This document shows, in pieces, positions 18,541 to 26,236 of a DNA stretch of 64,000 nt. The notes under the pieces are model-generated. The model made no database searches and had not been told where the DNA came from. It was given only the letters and a program-made list of their open reading frames with translations. Each line of letters begins with the position of its first letter. Position 1 is the first letter of the stretch. Made by a program: the position numbers and the translations under genes. The stretch is from Helicobacter sp. 11-8110 (GTDB lineage Bacteria > Campylobacterota > Campylobacteria > Campylobacterales > Helicobacteraceae): positions 62,001 through 126,000 of the forward strand of contig NZ_NHYL01000001.1 of NCBI RefSeq assembly GCF_003288905.1, read 5' to 3'.

Positions 18541-19647
18541 ATGTTTGGGAGTTCTAAAAGGGAGAAGGAATTAGTAGCAGAGAATAGTGATCTTAAGCGC
18601 AAAATAGAGCAGTTAGAAAAAGCATTGCATCATTGTAGTTTAAAAAATGAAGAATACCAAAAAGCTCTAGGGAAACCACAAAAAGATGAAGAAAAGAGTG
18701 AAGTTTTTAATGAAATGTTTGGAATGATGACACAATCTTGCGCAAAAAATCTTAAGATATTGCAAGATGATTTTTCAAATTCTGTGGAGATGTTACAAGA
18801 ATCAGAAAAAATCTCGTTTCAAAATTACAAACAAACACAATCGCTTGAAGAATTAATTGGTGGGACCATATCAAGTGTGGTAGAGAAGTTTAATAGCTTC
18901 CAGATGATGATTGCTCAAGTTTATCAGGATTTGGATTCGATTACTAATGTAATTAATCTAATTACAGATGTTAGCGATCAGACTAATCTCTTAGCGCTTA
19001 ATGCAGCTATTGAAGCAGCAAGGGCAGGTGAGCATGGTAGAGGATTTGCAGTTGTAGCAGATGAGGTAAGAAAACTTGCAGAGAGAGCTCAAAAAGCAAC
19101 AAAAGAGATTGAAATGAATATTCAAGTTTTACGCCAAAATTTCTCAGAGGTGCAGAGTTCTACAGAAGAAATCGTTAGCGATATGGATAATGTGAATGGA
19201 GAAGTTTTGAAATTTGCAGAGATAGGTCAAACTTCAATGGCAGTTCGAGAAGATGTGGCAAATGTTTTAGATACAACTTTTATTGCATTAGTAAAACTCG
19301 ATCACTTGCTTTTTAAGATCAATAGTTACAAAGCAATTATTGAAGATAACAAAGAAATAGAATTAGCCACACATCGTGAATGTCGTTTGGGGAAATGGTA
19401 TGATGCAGGAATTGGAAAAGAATATTTTAGTCAATTAGGTAGTTATGCTAGTTTAGAATCTCCACATTCTGGAGTTCATGATTCCTTTAGAGCGGCTTTA
19501 GATATTTTTAAAGAATCAGGATTGCAAAAAGGTAGTGAGATAATTAAATTTATTAAAGAGGGTGAAGTGGCTTCAGATAATGTAGTCTCTGTATTGGATA
19601 ATCTTTTAAAAGAGAAAATGACAGAAAGAAAGAATGAGCACAAATAA
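18541..19647 (+). CDS. tlpD: cytoplasmic methyl-accepting chemoreceptor with CZB domain (TlpD type)
   Basis: Soluble chemotaxis receptor: no membrane segment is visible in 368 residues. A coiled coil (residues 5-45) leads into the signalling hairpin with the kinase-coupling tip [42 protein letters not shown]. The C-terminus is a CZB zinc-binding domain with its ligands in order: [13 protein letters not shown], then [12 protein letters not shown]. In H. pylori TlpD signals avoidance of oxidative and energy stress through bound zinc, so a similar role is expected. It is shorter than H. pylori TlpD (about 430). Preceded by GGAG and closed by a hairpin at 19654. Confidence 0.9.
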   Translation: MFGSSKREKELVAENSDLKRKIEQLEKALHHCSLKNEEYQKALGKPQKDEEKSEVFNEMFGMMTQSCAKNLKILQDDFSNSVEMLQESEKISFQNYKQTQSLEELIGGTISSVVEKFNSFQMMIAQVYQDLDSITNVINLITDVSDQTNLLALNAAIEAARAGEHGRGFAVVADEVRKLAERAQKATKEIEMNIQVLRQNFSEVQSSTEEIVSDMDNVNGEVLKFAEIGQTSMAVREDVANVLDTTFIALVKLDHLLFKINSYKAIIEDNKEIELATHRECRLGKWYDAGIGKEYFSQLGSYASLESPHSGVHDSFRAALDIFKESGLQKGSEIIKFIKEGEVASDNVVSVLDNLLKEKMTERKNEHK

Positions 19648-19653
19648 GTTTAG

Positions 19654-19680
19654 AATATGAGGATTAAAACTCCTCATATT
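19654..19680. terminator. convergent terminator between tlpD and the flagellin-like gene
   Basis: Perfect 10-bp stem: AATATGAGGA (19654-19663) and TCCTCATATT (19671-19680) with loop TTAAAAC. It lies between two convergent stop codons and can serve both strands, although the T runs are short. Confidence 0.7.
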
Positions 19681-19681
19681 A

Positions 19682-20251
19682 CTATCTAAAAAGACTCTTA
19701 AAAGAATTAGAATCAAAGTTTTCAAAATCGTAATTTTGTGTAGCGCCACCAAGTGGAAGACTTGCTTTTTCTATAAGTGAGCTGATTTTTGACATTTTTT
19801 CGCCAATTTCATTGTGTTTTTGCGATAAACTTTCCACTAAAGAATCTTCTTTGTTAATTTGGCTTGGCAAAGGTAGGGAGAGAGAGACATTTTCACCTGC
19901 AAGATTAAGTGTTAATTCTTTTCCAAAGAGTGGTTCGTTTTTGAATTGCGCTGCTTTTGCCACAGAATCAAGAGTATCAAGGTTTGTTGTATTGATTTCC
20001 ATATCTTTAGCTTTTGCGCTTAAAGCATTTAGAGTAATATCGGCAATCTGCATTGCCCCAATCATTTCATTAGCGCCTTTGATTCCATCGCTAAATTTGC
20101 GTATTTCTAAAGCTTCTTTGGAGAGATTGGGTAATTCTTGTGTTTCTTGTGTTGTTTGCACTTGCGATTTTACTTCTGCTTCTTTTGGAAGTGAAGTTGG
20201 TTTTTGTGAGTAGATATTTCCTATTCCATAGGGATTAACAGATGTTAACAT
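19682..20251 (-). CDS. flagellin-like flagellar protein, sigma54-dependent
   Basis: 189 residues, no signal peptide and no membrane helix. The middle (KFSDGIKGANEMIGAMQIADITLNALS to AAQFKNEPLFGKELTLNL, residues about 52-120) follows the pattern of a flagellin N-terminal helix: SDGI..A..M...AD..L, then an xxFNxxxLF-type turn. Too short for a filament flagellin and lacking the paired C-terminal heptad helix. It is reminiscent of H. pylori HP1076, recalled as a FliS-binding flagellar co-chaperone with a flagellin-like fold; that link is inference. A well-formed sigma54 promoter lies directly upstream, which places it in the RpoN (hook/basal-body) flagellar class. Confidence 0.7.
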   Translation of the reverse strand: MLTSVNPYGIGNIYSQKPTSLPKEAEVKSQVQTTQETQELPNLSKEALEIRKFSDGIKGANEMIGAMQIADITLNALSAKAKDMEINTTNLDTLDSVAKAAQFKNEPLFGKELTLNLAGENVSLSLPLPSQINKEDSLVESLSQKHNEIGEKMSKISSLIEKASLPLGGATQNYDFENFDSNSFKSLFR

Positions 20252-20280
20252 TGAAACTCCTTTTAAATTTTAAAGGACTA

Positions 20281-20301
20281 AAGCATTTTTTGTTCCAAAA
20301 A
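20281..20301 (-). promoter_or_regulatory. sigma54 (RpoN) promoter of the flagellin-like gene
   Basis: Minus-strand TTTGGAACA, four bases, ATGCTT. The -24 GG (20295-20296) and -12 GC (20283-20284) are exactly 12 bases apart, and the sequence differs at one base from the TTTGGAACA-N4-TTGCTT form known in Campylobacter/Helicobacter flagellar genes. The expected transcript start is about 20271, and AAAGGAG precedes the ATG at 20251. Confidence 0.8.
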
Positions 20302-20304
20302 AAC

Positions 20305-20517
20305 CTATTGTTTTTGCTGTTTTTCTAGTGCAAGTATTTTTTGTTCAAGTATTTTTTGATTTTTACTTAGATTGGCAGTAGCTGTGATTTGATTGAGTAA
20401 AACCCATAAGCTAAGTGTTGCAAAAATGATAGTTATCACGCAGCACACAAGAGCAATTTTGACAGCTTTTGTGGCGGTTTTGTTAGAATGATTGATTTCT
20501 TTATTTAAGTTTTCCAT
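20305..20517 (-). CDS. small single-pass membrane protein, function unknown
   Basis: 70 residues: a polar N-terminus (MENLNKEINHSNKTATKAV), one membrane helix (KIALVCCVITIIFATLSLWVLL), and a C-terminal coiled coil rich in K, E and Q (LSKNQKILEQKILALEKQQKQ). Starts one base after the stop of the metal ABC permease, so it is probably the last gene of that operon. No family recognised. The sigma54 promoter of the next gene begins immediately after its stop. Confidence 0.6.
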   Translation of the reverse strand: MENLNKEINHSNKTATKAVKIALVCCVITIIFATLSLWVLLNQITATANLSKNQKILEQKILALEKQQKQ

Positions 20518-20518
20518 T

Positions 20519-21346
20519 TTAAAGATCCTTTTTGGGATAGAATTTGTTTAAAACATAATAAACAAGTGCTAATATAAAAGAAAAAAGTGAAAGTAAAATC
20601 ACAATACTAGCACCTGCTTGAAAGTCATAAAAATAAGAAACACTAATACCGCCGAGTATGCAAACAAAAGAAATAAGACTAGAAACAAGCATCATTTTAA
20701 CTAAGGAGTTGGTTAAAATTTCGCTACAATAAGCAGGAATGCTTAGAAGTGCGATGATTAAAATAATTCCTACAGAGCGCATAGTAATCACAATTCCAAT
20801 GGCGATTAATATCATTAAGACTATGCTAAAAATATGAGTATGGATTCCTTGGAGTTGTGTAAATTCACTATCATAAGAGATTCCGATAATTACGCGGTAA
20901 TTTAGCGCAATAAAGAGAATAAGAAAACAAGCAAAAATAACCATATATTGAATATCATTATGGGTAATACTTAAAACGCTCCCAAATAAATACCCCATAA
21001 AATCTTTATTATAACCAGGAGTTAGTTCTACAAGAATAATCCCTAAAGCCATTCCAAATGCCCAAAGCGATCCCACAAGTGCATCTAATCTCTCTTTGGC
21101 ATAAAGTAACATATAAGCAAGAATAATCGCACAAAAGACACTAAAAAGTGTCGCACCTAGTAAAATAGGCAATCCCCAAAAAGCAGCAATCCCCACACCA
21201 CCATAAATGCTATGGGCGATTCCACCAGAGATAAAAACCATTCTGTTGGTTACTGCAAGTGTGCCTATAATGCCACAAATAATGCTTGTAAAAAAAGCAC
21301 CAATAATAGCATTTTGTATGAAGCTATACTCCAAGATTTCAGTCAA
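20519..21346 (-). CDS. metal ABC transporter permease (ZnuB/ABC-3 family)
   Basis: Membrane component of a zinc/manganese/iron-type importer. 275 residues with about eight helices. The family feature is the early block RMVFISGGIAHSIYGGVGIAAFWGLP, matching the ABC-3 ISHAxLPGVA region, and the later SVGIILIIALLSIPAYCSE. The start is TTG, overlapping the mqo stop by eight bases. Its ATPase partner is the gene at 22691, on the other side of mqo. No metal-binding periplasmic protein gene is present in the window, so the metal cannot be named. Confidence 0.9.
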   Translation of the reverse strand: MTEILEYSFIQNAIIGAFFTSIICGIIGTLAVTNRMVFISGGIAHSIYGGVGIAAFWGLPILLGATLFSVFCAIILAYMLLYAKERLDALVGSLWAFGMALGIILVELTPGYNKDFMGYLFGSVLSITHNDIQYMVIFACFLILFIALNYRVIIGISYDSEFTQLQGIHTHIFSIVLMILIAIGIVITMRSVGIILIIALLSIPAYCSEILTNSLVKMMLVSSLISFVCILGGISVSYFYDFQAGASIVILLSLFSFILALVYYVLNKFYPKKDL

Positions 21347-22694
21347 TCAACCATCCTAAATCTTCTTCGTTTAATTCTTCTTTGATTTTATCCATTTTAA
21401 TTTCAGCTTTAAGATATTCTGTGATTTCTAACATATCAATCAAAGCGTTTCTTAGACAGCTTGTAGCTCCAGGGCTTGGTGTCATATTAAAGGTAATACC
21501 TTGATTACTCTTGATTTTTTTCTCACCCAAAATAAGCTTTTTTTGTATTTTGTCTAAAACTTGTGGGCGGATTCCACCAAATCCAGATGCGTAAGACAAT
21601 TCATGTAATTGAATAGAGGGGATAATTTTTTTGGCTTCTTCCCAAAAGTATTTTTTTCCAATGCTTGGAATCTCGTAGATAAAATTTCTAAGAATATAAT
21701 TTCGGATTTCACTATCAGAAAGCAAATCCCACATAATTTTTGTAGTGGAACTTCCAAAGCCAAAAGATTTTAGAAAATCAACGAAAGTTCCGCTTTTAAA
21801 GCGTTCTAGCTTTGGCAATGCAAGGGCAGTTGGTCCTAATCTGTTTTTGCCCTGTGCTACCACATCAGGATCTCCATGGATAGCCGCAAAAGGAAGTTTT
21901 GGATTTTGGACTGTATAAACTTTACCTTGAAGTTTATTTCCAGGAATAAAATAAAAACTTCCAGATACAGGTAAGCAACCTAAATCTAATCCATAACCCA
22001 TATTTTGAGCTAAAAGCAAAGAATGCGCACCAGCATTAACTAACACAAAAGAGGCTGTGATGGGCTCTTGTCCTTGTGATTGTATCGTGTAAGCACCATC
22101 GCCTTGTCGAATGATTTTGGTAACTTTGTGATTAAAAAGTGCTTTGTGTTCACCAAAAATACTTTGTTCTATCATATGGGTGGCAGTAGCACAGAAATTC
22201 ATAGCACAGAAGCTTTTTCTTATTCCAGATCCAACAACAGGTTCAGGTCTATCGCTACCATCAAGCATTTTGATTACATTTGGCTCGATTTGCTTAAGTG
22301 TTTCTTTGTTAAAAAATTCCAATTCAGGATAGATTTCTTTAAACTCTTCGTGTCGTTTTGTCATAAACTCAACTTCTTTTTCGCCCACACCAATAGCCAT
22401 TTTTTGGTATTCAAAAATACTTTTGTTTTGCAATTGATGATGAAAAGCGTAAGAGACAAGTAGCTTTGCACCCCTAGAGACTTTTTTTGCTTTTTCAAAA
22501 GTGTAGTTGGTTTCAATATCTCCTGCATGAATAGTTTGTGAGTTATTATTTCCACTTGAGCTTAATGTTGCTGGTTGAGAATATTTCTCTAGCAAAACGA
22601 CCTTTTTTAAATTCGTATAATGTGTGAGTGCATAAAAAAGCGCACTACCTGAAATACCAGCCCCAATAATGGCGACATCATAAGTTTGTTTCAT
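21339..22694 (-). CDS. mqo: malate:quinone oxidoreductase, Helicobacter type
   Basis: Membrane-associated FAD enzyme that oxidises malate to oxaloacetate and reduces quinone, feeding the respiratory chain in bacteria lacking NAD malate dehydrogenase. 451 residues. FAD-binding VAIIGAGISGSALFYALTHY lies at the N-terminus (GxGxxG, then an acidic residue in VVLLEKYS). NNNSQTIHAGDIETNY holds the substrate-side His, and PVSGSFYFIPGN plus the C-terminal NMTPSPGATSCLRNAL are family blocks. Layout matches HP0086, next to the HP0087-type lipoprotein in H. pylori. The start has a GGAGG site and overlaps the upstream ATPase gene (ATGA). Confidence 0.9.
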   Translation of the reverse strand: MKQTYDVAIIGAGISGSALFYALTHYTNLKKVVLLEKYSQPATLSSSGNNNSQTIHAGDIETNYTFEKAKKVSRGAKLLVSYAFHHQLQNKSIFEYQKMAIGVGEKEVEFMTKRHEEFKEIYPELEFFNKETLKQIEPNVIKMLDGSDRPEPVVGSGIRKSFCAMNFCATATHMIEQSIFGEHKALFNHKVTKIIRQGDGAYTIQSQGQEPITASFVLVNAGAHSLLLAQNMGYGLDLGCLPVSGSFYFIPGNKLQGKVYTVQNPKLPFAAIHGDPDVVAQGKNRLGPTALALPKLERFKSGTFVDFLKSFGFGSSTTKIMWDLLSDSEIRNYILRNFIYEIPSIGKKYFWEEAKKIIPSIQLHELSYASGFGGIRPQVLDKIQKKLILGEKKIKSNQGITFNMTPSPGATSCLRNALIDMLEITEYLKAEIKMDKIKEELNEEDLGWLID

Positions 22695-23443
22695 AAACGA
22701 CCTCCTAAATTTAGATTTTGGGAATATTGAGATTGCAATAACATTTCCACTTCACAAAAATGTTCTTGGATACTTTGATCGCTTATTTTTGGAAGTTCGT
22801 GCTCTGTAACCTCGCGATTAACATATAAAACCTTTTTGGCATAGCCTAATAAAATTGAAATATCATGACTAATTATAATTATAGTCTTTTCTTTATTGAT
22901 TTTTTGCAATAAATCATAAATTTCTCTTTGATTTTTTTGATCTACACTGGCTGTTGGCTCATCTAAGACCAAAAAATTTGGATTTCCACACAATGCTCTT
23001 GCAATTAAAACCCTTTGTCTTTGTCCGCCGGAGAGTTCTCCGATTTTTTTATGAGCATAAGCTTCCAAATGGAACTGCTCTAAAAGTTCTAAAGCAAGCT
23101 TTCTTGCGTTTTTGGGTAAGAATCCTCCCAAAAATCCTGGTTTTAAAAATCCCATCATAACAACTTCTAGAGTTGATATGGGAAAATGACGATTTAAAAA
23201 AGTGTTTTGTGGGACATAGCCAACGCGTAATATAGGGCTTTTAATAATCTTGCCTTCTGTTGGCTTTAATAACCCTATTAAAAGGCGCGCTAGTGTGCTT
23301 TTTCCACCACCATTTGGTCCAATAATAGCCCAAAAATCACCTTCATAAATTGTCCAATCCACATTATACAAGATTCGTTCTTTGGTGAAAGAAAAATTAA
23401 CATTTTTATACTCAATTATTTTGTGAGAGTTACTATTTTGCAT
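22691..23443 (-). CDS. metal ABC transporter ATP-binding protein (ZnuC-like)
   Basis: Cytoplasmic ATPase for the ABC-3 importer. Walker A is IGPNGGGKSTLARLL, the Q-loop is VGYVPQN, the ABC signature is ELSGGQRQRVLIARAL and Walker B is FLVLDEPTASVD, with the H-loop in IIISHDIS. Start set at the ATG at 23443, which has an AAGG site six to seven bases upstream; a TTG at 23458 in the same frame has none. The gene overlaps the upstream lipoprotein gene by 11 bases. It pairs with the permease at 20519, with mqo between them. Confidence 0.9.
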   Translation of the reverse strand: MQNSNSHKIIEYKNVNFSFTKERILYNVDWTIYEGDFWAIIGPNGGGKSTLARLLIGLLKPTEGKIIKSPILRVGYVPQNTFLNRHFPISTLEVVMMGFLKPGFLGGFLPKNARKLALELLEQFHLEAYAHKKIGELSGGQRQRVLIARALCGNPNFLVLDEPTASVDQKNQREIYDLLQKINKEKTIIIISHDISILLGYAKKVLYVNREVTEHELPKISDQSIQEHFCEVEMLLQSQYSQNLNLGGRL

Positions 23444-24764
23444 AATTAGCCTTATCAAATAGATTTCTCATTCCATAAATGCGTTTAATTAATAATGTAT
23501 TTTGATTGATTCCCTTGGTATTTTCGCCAATGTTTAGTGGAGTAAGGGCAATTTTACCAATAATACTCCTGCCTTCTTCTCCATTTTGAAGTGTTTTTAA
23601 GCCCCAAATATCATGCAATACAAAAATCTCTCCACCAAAACTTCCCACATAAAGCATAATATGCCCTTTCATTCCAAGCAAAGTAGCAAAAGGAATGGCG
23701 TTGTTTTGGATAAAAAGCTTTTTTTGATTAGGATTCATTTGGCTTAAATCAAAATAAAGAGATTTATTTAAATTATTTGGGAGAATCTGAGCTTGTGAGT
23801 TTCTTTGGAGATAGAATCCAAAATTACCAAGAGTATCCCTTAGAAACATTGAACAATCGCGATTCCCAAACATTCCACCCCAACCATATTTCTCACCCAT
23901 AAGATTTTGAGCAAGGGAAGCGTAATTTTTTGAGGAAAAAGGCATGGGAAATCTAGTAAAATCCTGGCTGTGGAGATGAATTTTTATTTTTTTGGCATAA
24001 CCCCTTTGTGTGCGTGTAAAAATGAAACTCTCATAAGCTTTTTTTGTGCTTCCAAGCAAAGGAAGTAACATGCCAATACGAGCTGTTTCTAAAAATTCTT
24101 GGTGGGTGTTATAAATGGGAATATTATCTTTTTTAGCTACTAAAAATTCTTGAGTTTGCCTAAGTTCTTGAGTTTGCTTTTGATTTAAAATTGCAATATT
24201 AAGCACTTCTATCCATCCGCTAACAAAGCCACTCTCAACAAAAGCCCATTTTTTGGACTTAGAATAATGAGTGATGAGAATGGGCGTCCCTAAGTAAATA
24301 TAAGAATTTTGCCAATAATCAAAAGGAAAGCCTTCTCCTGCTGTTTTGGGGTTAAAGAATCTTGGTTTATTAGTGGGCAAAACCCTAAGATTGCTAGATT
24401 TAGTTATAATGGCAGGTTGTTTTAAGCTAGGAAAGTTTTCAAAGTTTGCTTCTTTGGCTAATTCCTCGATTTCTGATAAAGAATAGGGTAGTAGATTCTC
24501 ACCATAACCTAAATTTGTTAAGGCTTGTTGCAATCCCCATTGAGCTTGAATAGAATCATTTTTTGGAATTTTGCTAAAAGGGGAGAAAAACTGCTGTAAA
24601 TATTTATTTTTAAGATTTTTTGTGGAGGGAGGCTTGAGTGCTTCAAGTGATTCATTAGAAATATATGACTGTAAATCTTGCTTGGGTAATTCAAGCTTGG
24701 TTAGTTTTGAAGCGCAGCCATAAAGCAGAGCTAGAAAAAAGATAAAAGTGAGAAATCTCACCAT
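23433..24764 (-). CDS. SH3-domain NlpC/P60-family (C40) lipoprotein, likely cell-wall hydrolase
   Basis: 443 residues, counterpart of H. pylori HP0087 by context (next to mqo). Lipoprotein signal MVRFLTFIFFLALLYGCAS with lipobox LYGC. The middle has SH3b-like segments (SSNLRVLPTNKPRF and YIYLGTPILITHYSKSKKWAFVES, then SGWIEVLNIAIL). The C-terminal papain-like domain keeps a catalytic triad pattern: Cys in GNRDCSMFLRDTLGNFG, His in MKGHIMLYVG and a third polar residue (His in FVLHDIWG). Enzymes of this kind cut peptidoglycan stem peptides. Overlaps both neighbours. Confidence 0.85.
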   Translation of the reverse strand: MVRFLTFIFFLALLYGCASKLTKLELPKQDLQSYISNESLEALKPPSTKNLKNKYLQQFFSPFSKIPKNDSIQAQWGLQQALTNLGYGENLLPYSLSEIEELAKEANFENFPSLKQPAIITKSSNLRVLPTNKPRFFNPKTAGEGFPFDYWQNSYIYLGTPILITHYSKSKKWAFVESGFVSGWIEVLNIAILNQKQTQELRQTQEFLVAKKDNIPIYNTHQEFLETARIGMLLPLLGSTKKAYESFIFTRTQRGYAKKIKIHLHSQDFTRFPMPFSSKNYASLAQNLMGEKYGWGGMFGNRDCSMFLRDTLGNFGFYLQRNSQAQILPNNLNKSLYFDLSQMNPNQKKLFIQNNAIPFATLLGMKGHIMLYVGSFGGEIFVLHDIWGLKTLQNGEEGRSIIGKIALTPLNIGENTKGINQNTLLIKRIYGMRNLFDKANYAK

Positions 24765-25099
24765 TTAAATTCCTCATATTCTTCTTCTTTAAAACCCACA
24801 ATAACTTGATGATTAGCTTCAACAACTGGGCGTTTGATTAAATTGGGTTCTTTGATTAGATATTCTTTAATCTCTTCTTCGCTAAGATTCTTATCCTTTA
24901 GGGAAAGTTTTTTGTAAGTGGTGCCTTTAGTGTTAAAAAGTATTTTAAGTGGGACACTTTGGAGCCATTTTCCAAGTGTTTCTTTATTAGGTGGAGTTTT
25001 TTTAAAGTCAATAAATTCATAGGGAATCTTTTTTTGCTCTAAGAAATTTAAAGCTTTTTTAACGCTACCACAATTTTTGATTCCATAAACCTTAACCAT
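24758..25099 (-). CDS. ArsC/Spx-family thioredoxin-fold protein (YffB-like)
   Basis: 113 residues. KVYGIKNCGSVKKALNFLEQ carries a single N-terminal cysteine (C10) in the position of the ArsC/Spx CxxC or CxxS site; RPVVEANHQVIVGFKEEEY at the end is the family's conserved RP-cis-proline region. YffB-type members are glutathione-dependent reductases of uncertain substrate; a true arsenate reductase is not implied. Located within a chain of overlapping genes, between azlD and the NlpC/P60 lipoprotein. Confidence 0.85.
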   Translation of the reverse strand: MVKVYGIKNCGSVKKALNFLEQKKIPYEFIDFKKTPPNKETLGKWLQSVPLKILFNTKGTTYKKLSLKDKNLSEEEIKEYLIKEPNLIKRPVVEANHQVIVGFKEEEYEEFKW

Positions 25100-25428
25100 T
25101 AAAAAATCCTTGTAAGAAAAATATAAAAAATAATTCCTGTAAATATACTAAAAACTGAATTTTTAAACCATAAAAAACATAAAATTGCAGAAAAAATTCC
25201 ACCAAGTTCATAAAGCCCATAGGTTTCACTCCAAGGAGTGTTAAGCAAACTAAAAAAAATAAGGAGTGTCATAATAAAAAGCGGCATTGTATCTTGCAGG
25301 TATTTTAAAAGCTTATTATTTGTTGCATTTTTGAAAATAAAAAAAGGCAATAATCTTGTAAGGGCTGTCCCAATGGTAGCTGCTAAAATAGCGCCGATGA
25401 GATAAAATGTATCAAAATTATCTTGCAT
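25099..25428 (-). CDS. azlD: AzlD family branched-chain amino-acid exporter, small subunit
   Basis: 109 residues with four hydrophobic segments; family pattern TALTRLLPFFIFK near residue 20 and YLQDTMPLFIMTLLIFF in the middle. Works with AzlC as a two-part exporter. Overlaps azlC by 11 bases and shares one base with the next gene. Confidence 0.85.
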   Translation of the reverse strand: MQDNFDTFYLIGAILAATIGTALTRLLPFFIFKNATNNKLLKYLQDTMPLFIMTLLIFFSLLNTPWSETYGLYELGGIFSAILCFLWFKNSVFSIFTGIIFYIFLTRIF

Positions 25429-26104
25429 TTTCTATCCATTTTCTGCCAAAGAGCAAAATAAAGATTCCACAAAAAATGCTAAGGAGCAAAAAATATTGAC
25501 TAGGGAAAATGATAAGTCCTATGATGCCTAATGATAAGCCTATATAAAAAGGTTTTTTATTAGGAGAATTTTGTAGAAGCGAAAGAGTTAAAACGCTAAA
25601 AAGAGCTGTTAGTGCAAATTCTACACCATCTGGCTTAAATCCTAAAGTATTTCCTAGAAAAATCCCGATTCCACACCCCAAAACCCAGTAGCAATGATCA
25701 AAAAAAGTAATGTAAAAATAACTTTGTTCTAGCTCTTTTAAAGAGAGATTAAAGGCGGCTTTATTGGCTTTTAAGACTGCAAAAGTCTCATCAGTTAAGC
25801 CAAAGAGAATATAATATTTGGTGATTCCAAAGTTTTTGATTTCATTGGTAATAGCAAGGGAATAAAAGAGATGACGAATATTTAATAAAAAAGAAGCAAT
25901 GGCTATTTCTAGGAATCCAGCATAAGAAGCAATAAGAGAAACAAGTAAAAATTGCCCAGCACCTGTAAAAACCAAAATAGCAATTAAAACACCATAATAC
26001 CAATCAAGCGATAATTCTTTGGAAAATAAAATACCAAAGGCAATTCCAAGGGGTAAATACCCCATTAAAACAGGCAATGATTGAATAAAACTTCGATAAA
26101 ACAC
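25418..26104 (-). CDS. azlC: AzlC family branched-chain amino-acid exporter, large subunit
   Basis: 228 residues with about six to seven helices. AzlC features: LPLGIAFGILFSKELSLDWYYG near the N-terminus, FTGAGQFLLVSL and the conserved LLNIRHLFYSLAI block, then LFGLTDETFAVLK. First gene of the eight-gene minus-strand series; an extended -10 promoter lies about 33 bases before the start. Confidence 0.9.
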   Translation of the reverse strand: MFYRSFIQSLPVLMGYLPLGIAFGILFSKELSLDWYYGVLIAILVFTGAGQFLLVSLIASYAGFLEIAIASFLLNIRHLFYSLAITNEIKNFGITKYYILFGLTDETFAVLKANKAAFNLSLKELEQSYFYITFFDHCYWVLGCGIGIFLGNTLGFKPDGVEFALTALFSVLTLSLLQNSPNKKPFYIGLSLGIIGLIIFPSQYFLLLSIFCGIFILLFGRKWIENAR

Positions 26105-26136
26105 CTAAAAACCTCAAGAATTTATAAAAGAGCGCA

Positions 26137-26145
26137 ATTATAGCA
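26137..26145 (-). promoter_or_regulatory. extended -10 promoter of the azlC operon
   Basis: Exact TGCTATAAT on the minus strand, 33 bases before the azlC start. No other good promoter is visible inside the eight overlapping genes that follow, so this may drive them all. A short hairpin (ATTCC/GGAAT, 26166-26181) followed by T's on the minus strand lies just upstream. Confidence 0.6.
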
Positions 26146-26236
26146 GAATTTATGCTCTAAAAAATATTCCATTTACGGAATCTTTAAAATTGAAAAATGT
26201 TTAAAAATATAGTAAAATCAACCTTTTGGAGAAGGA

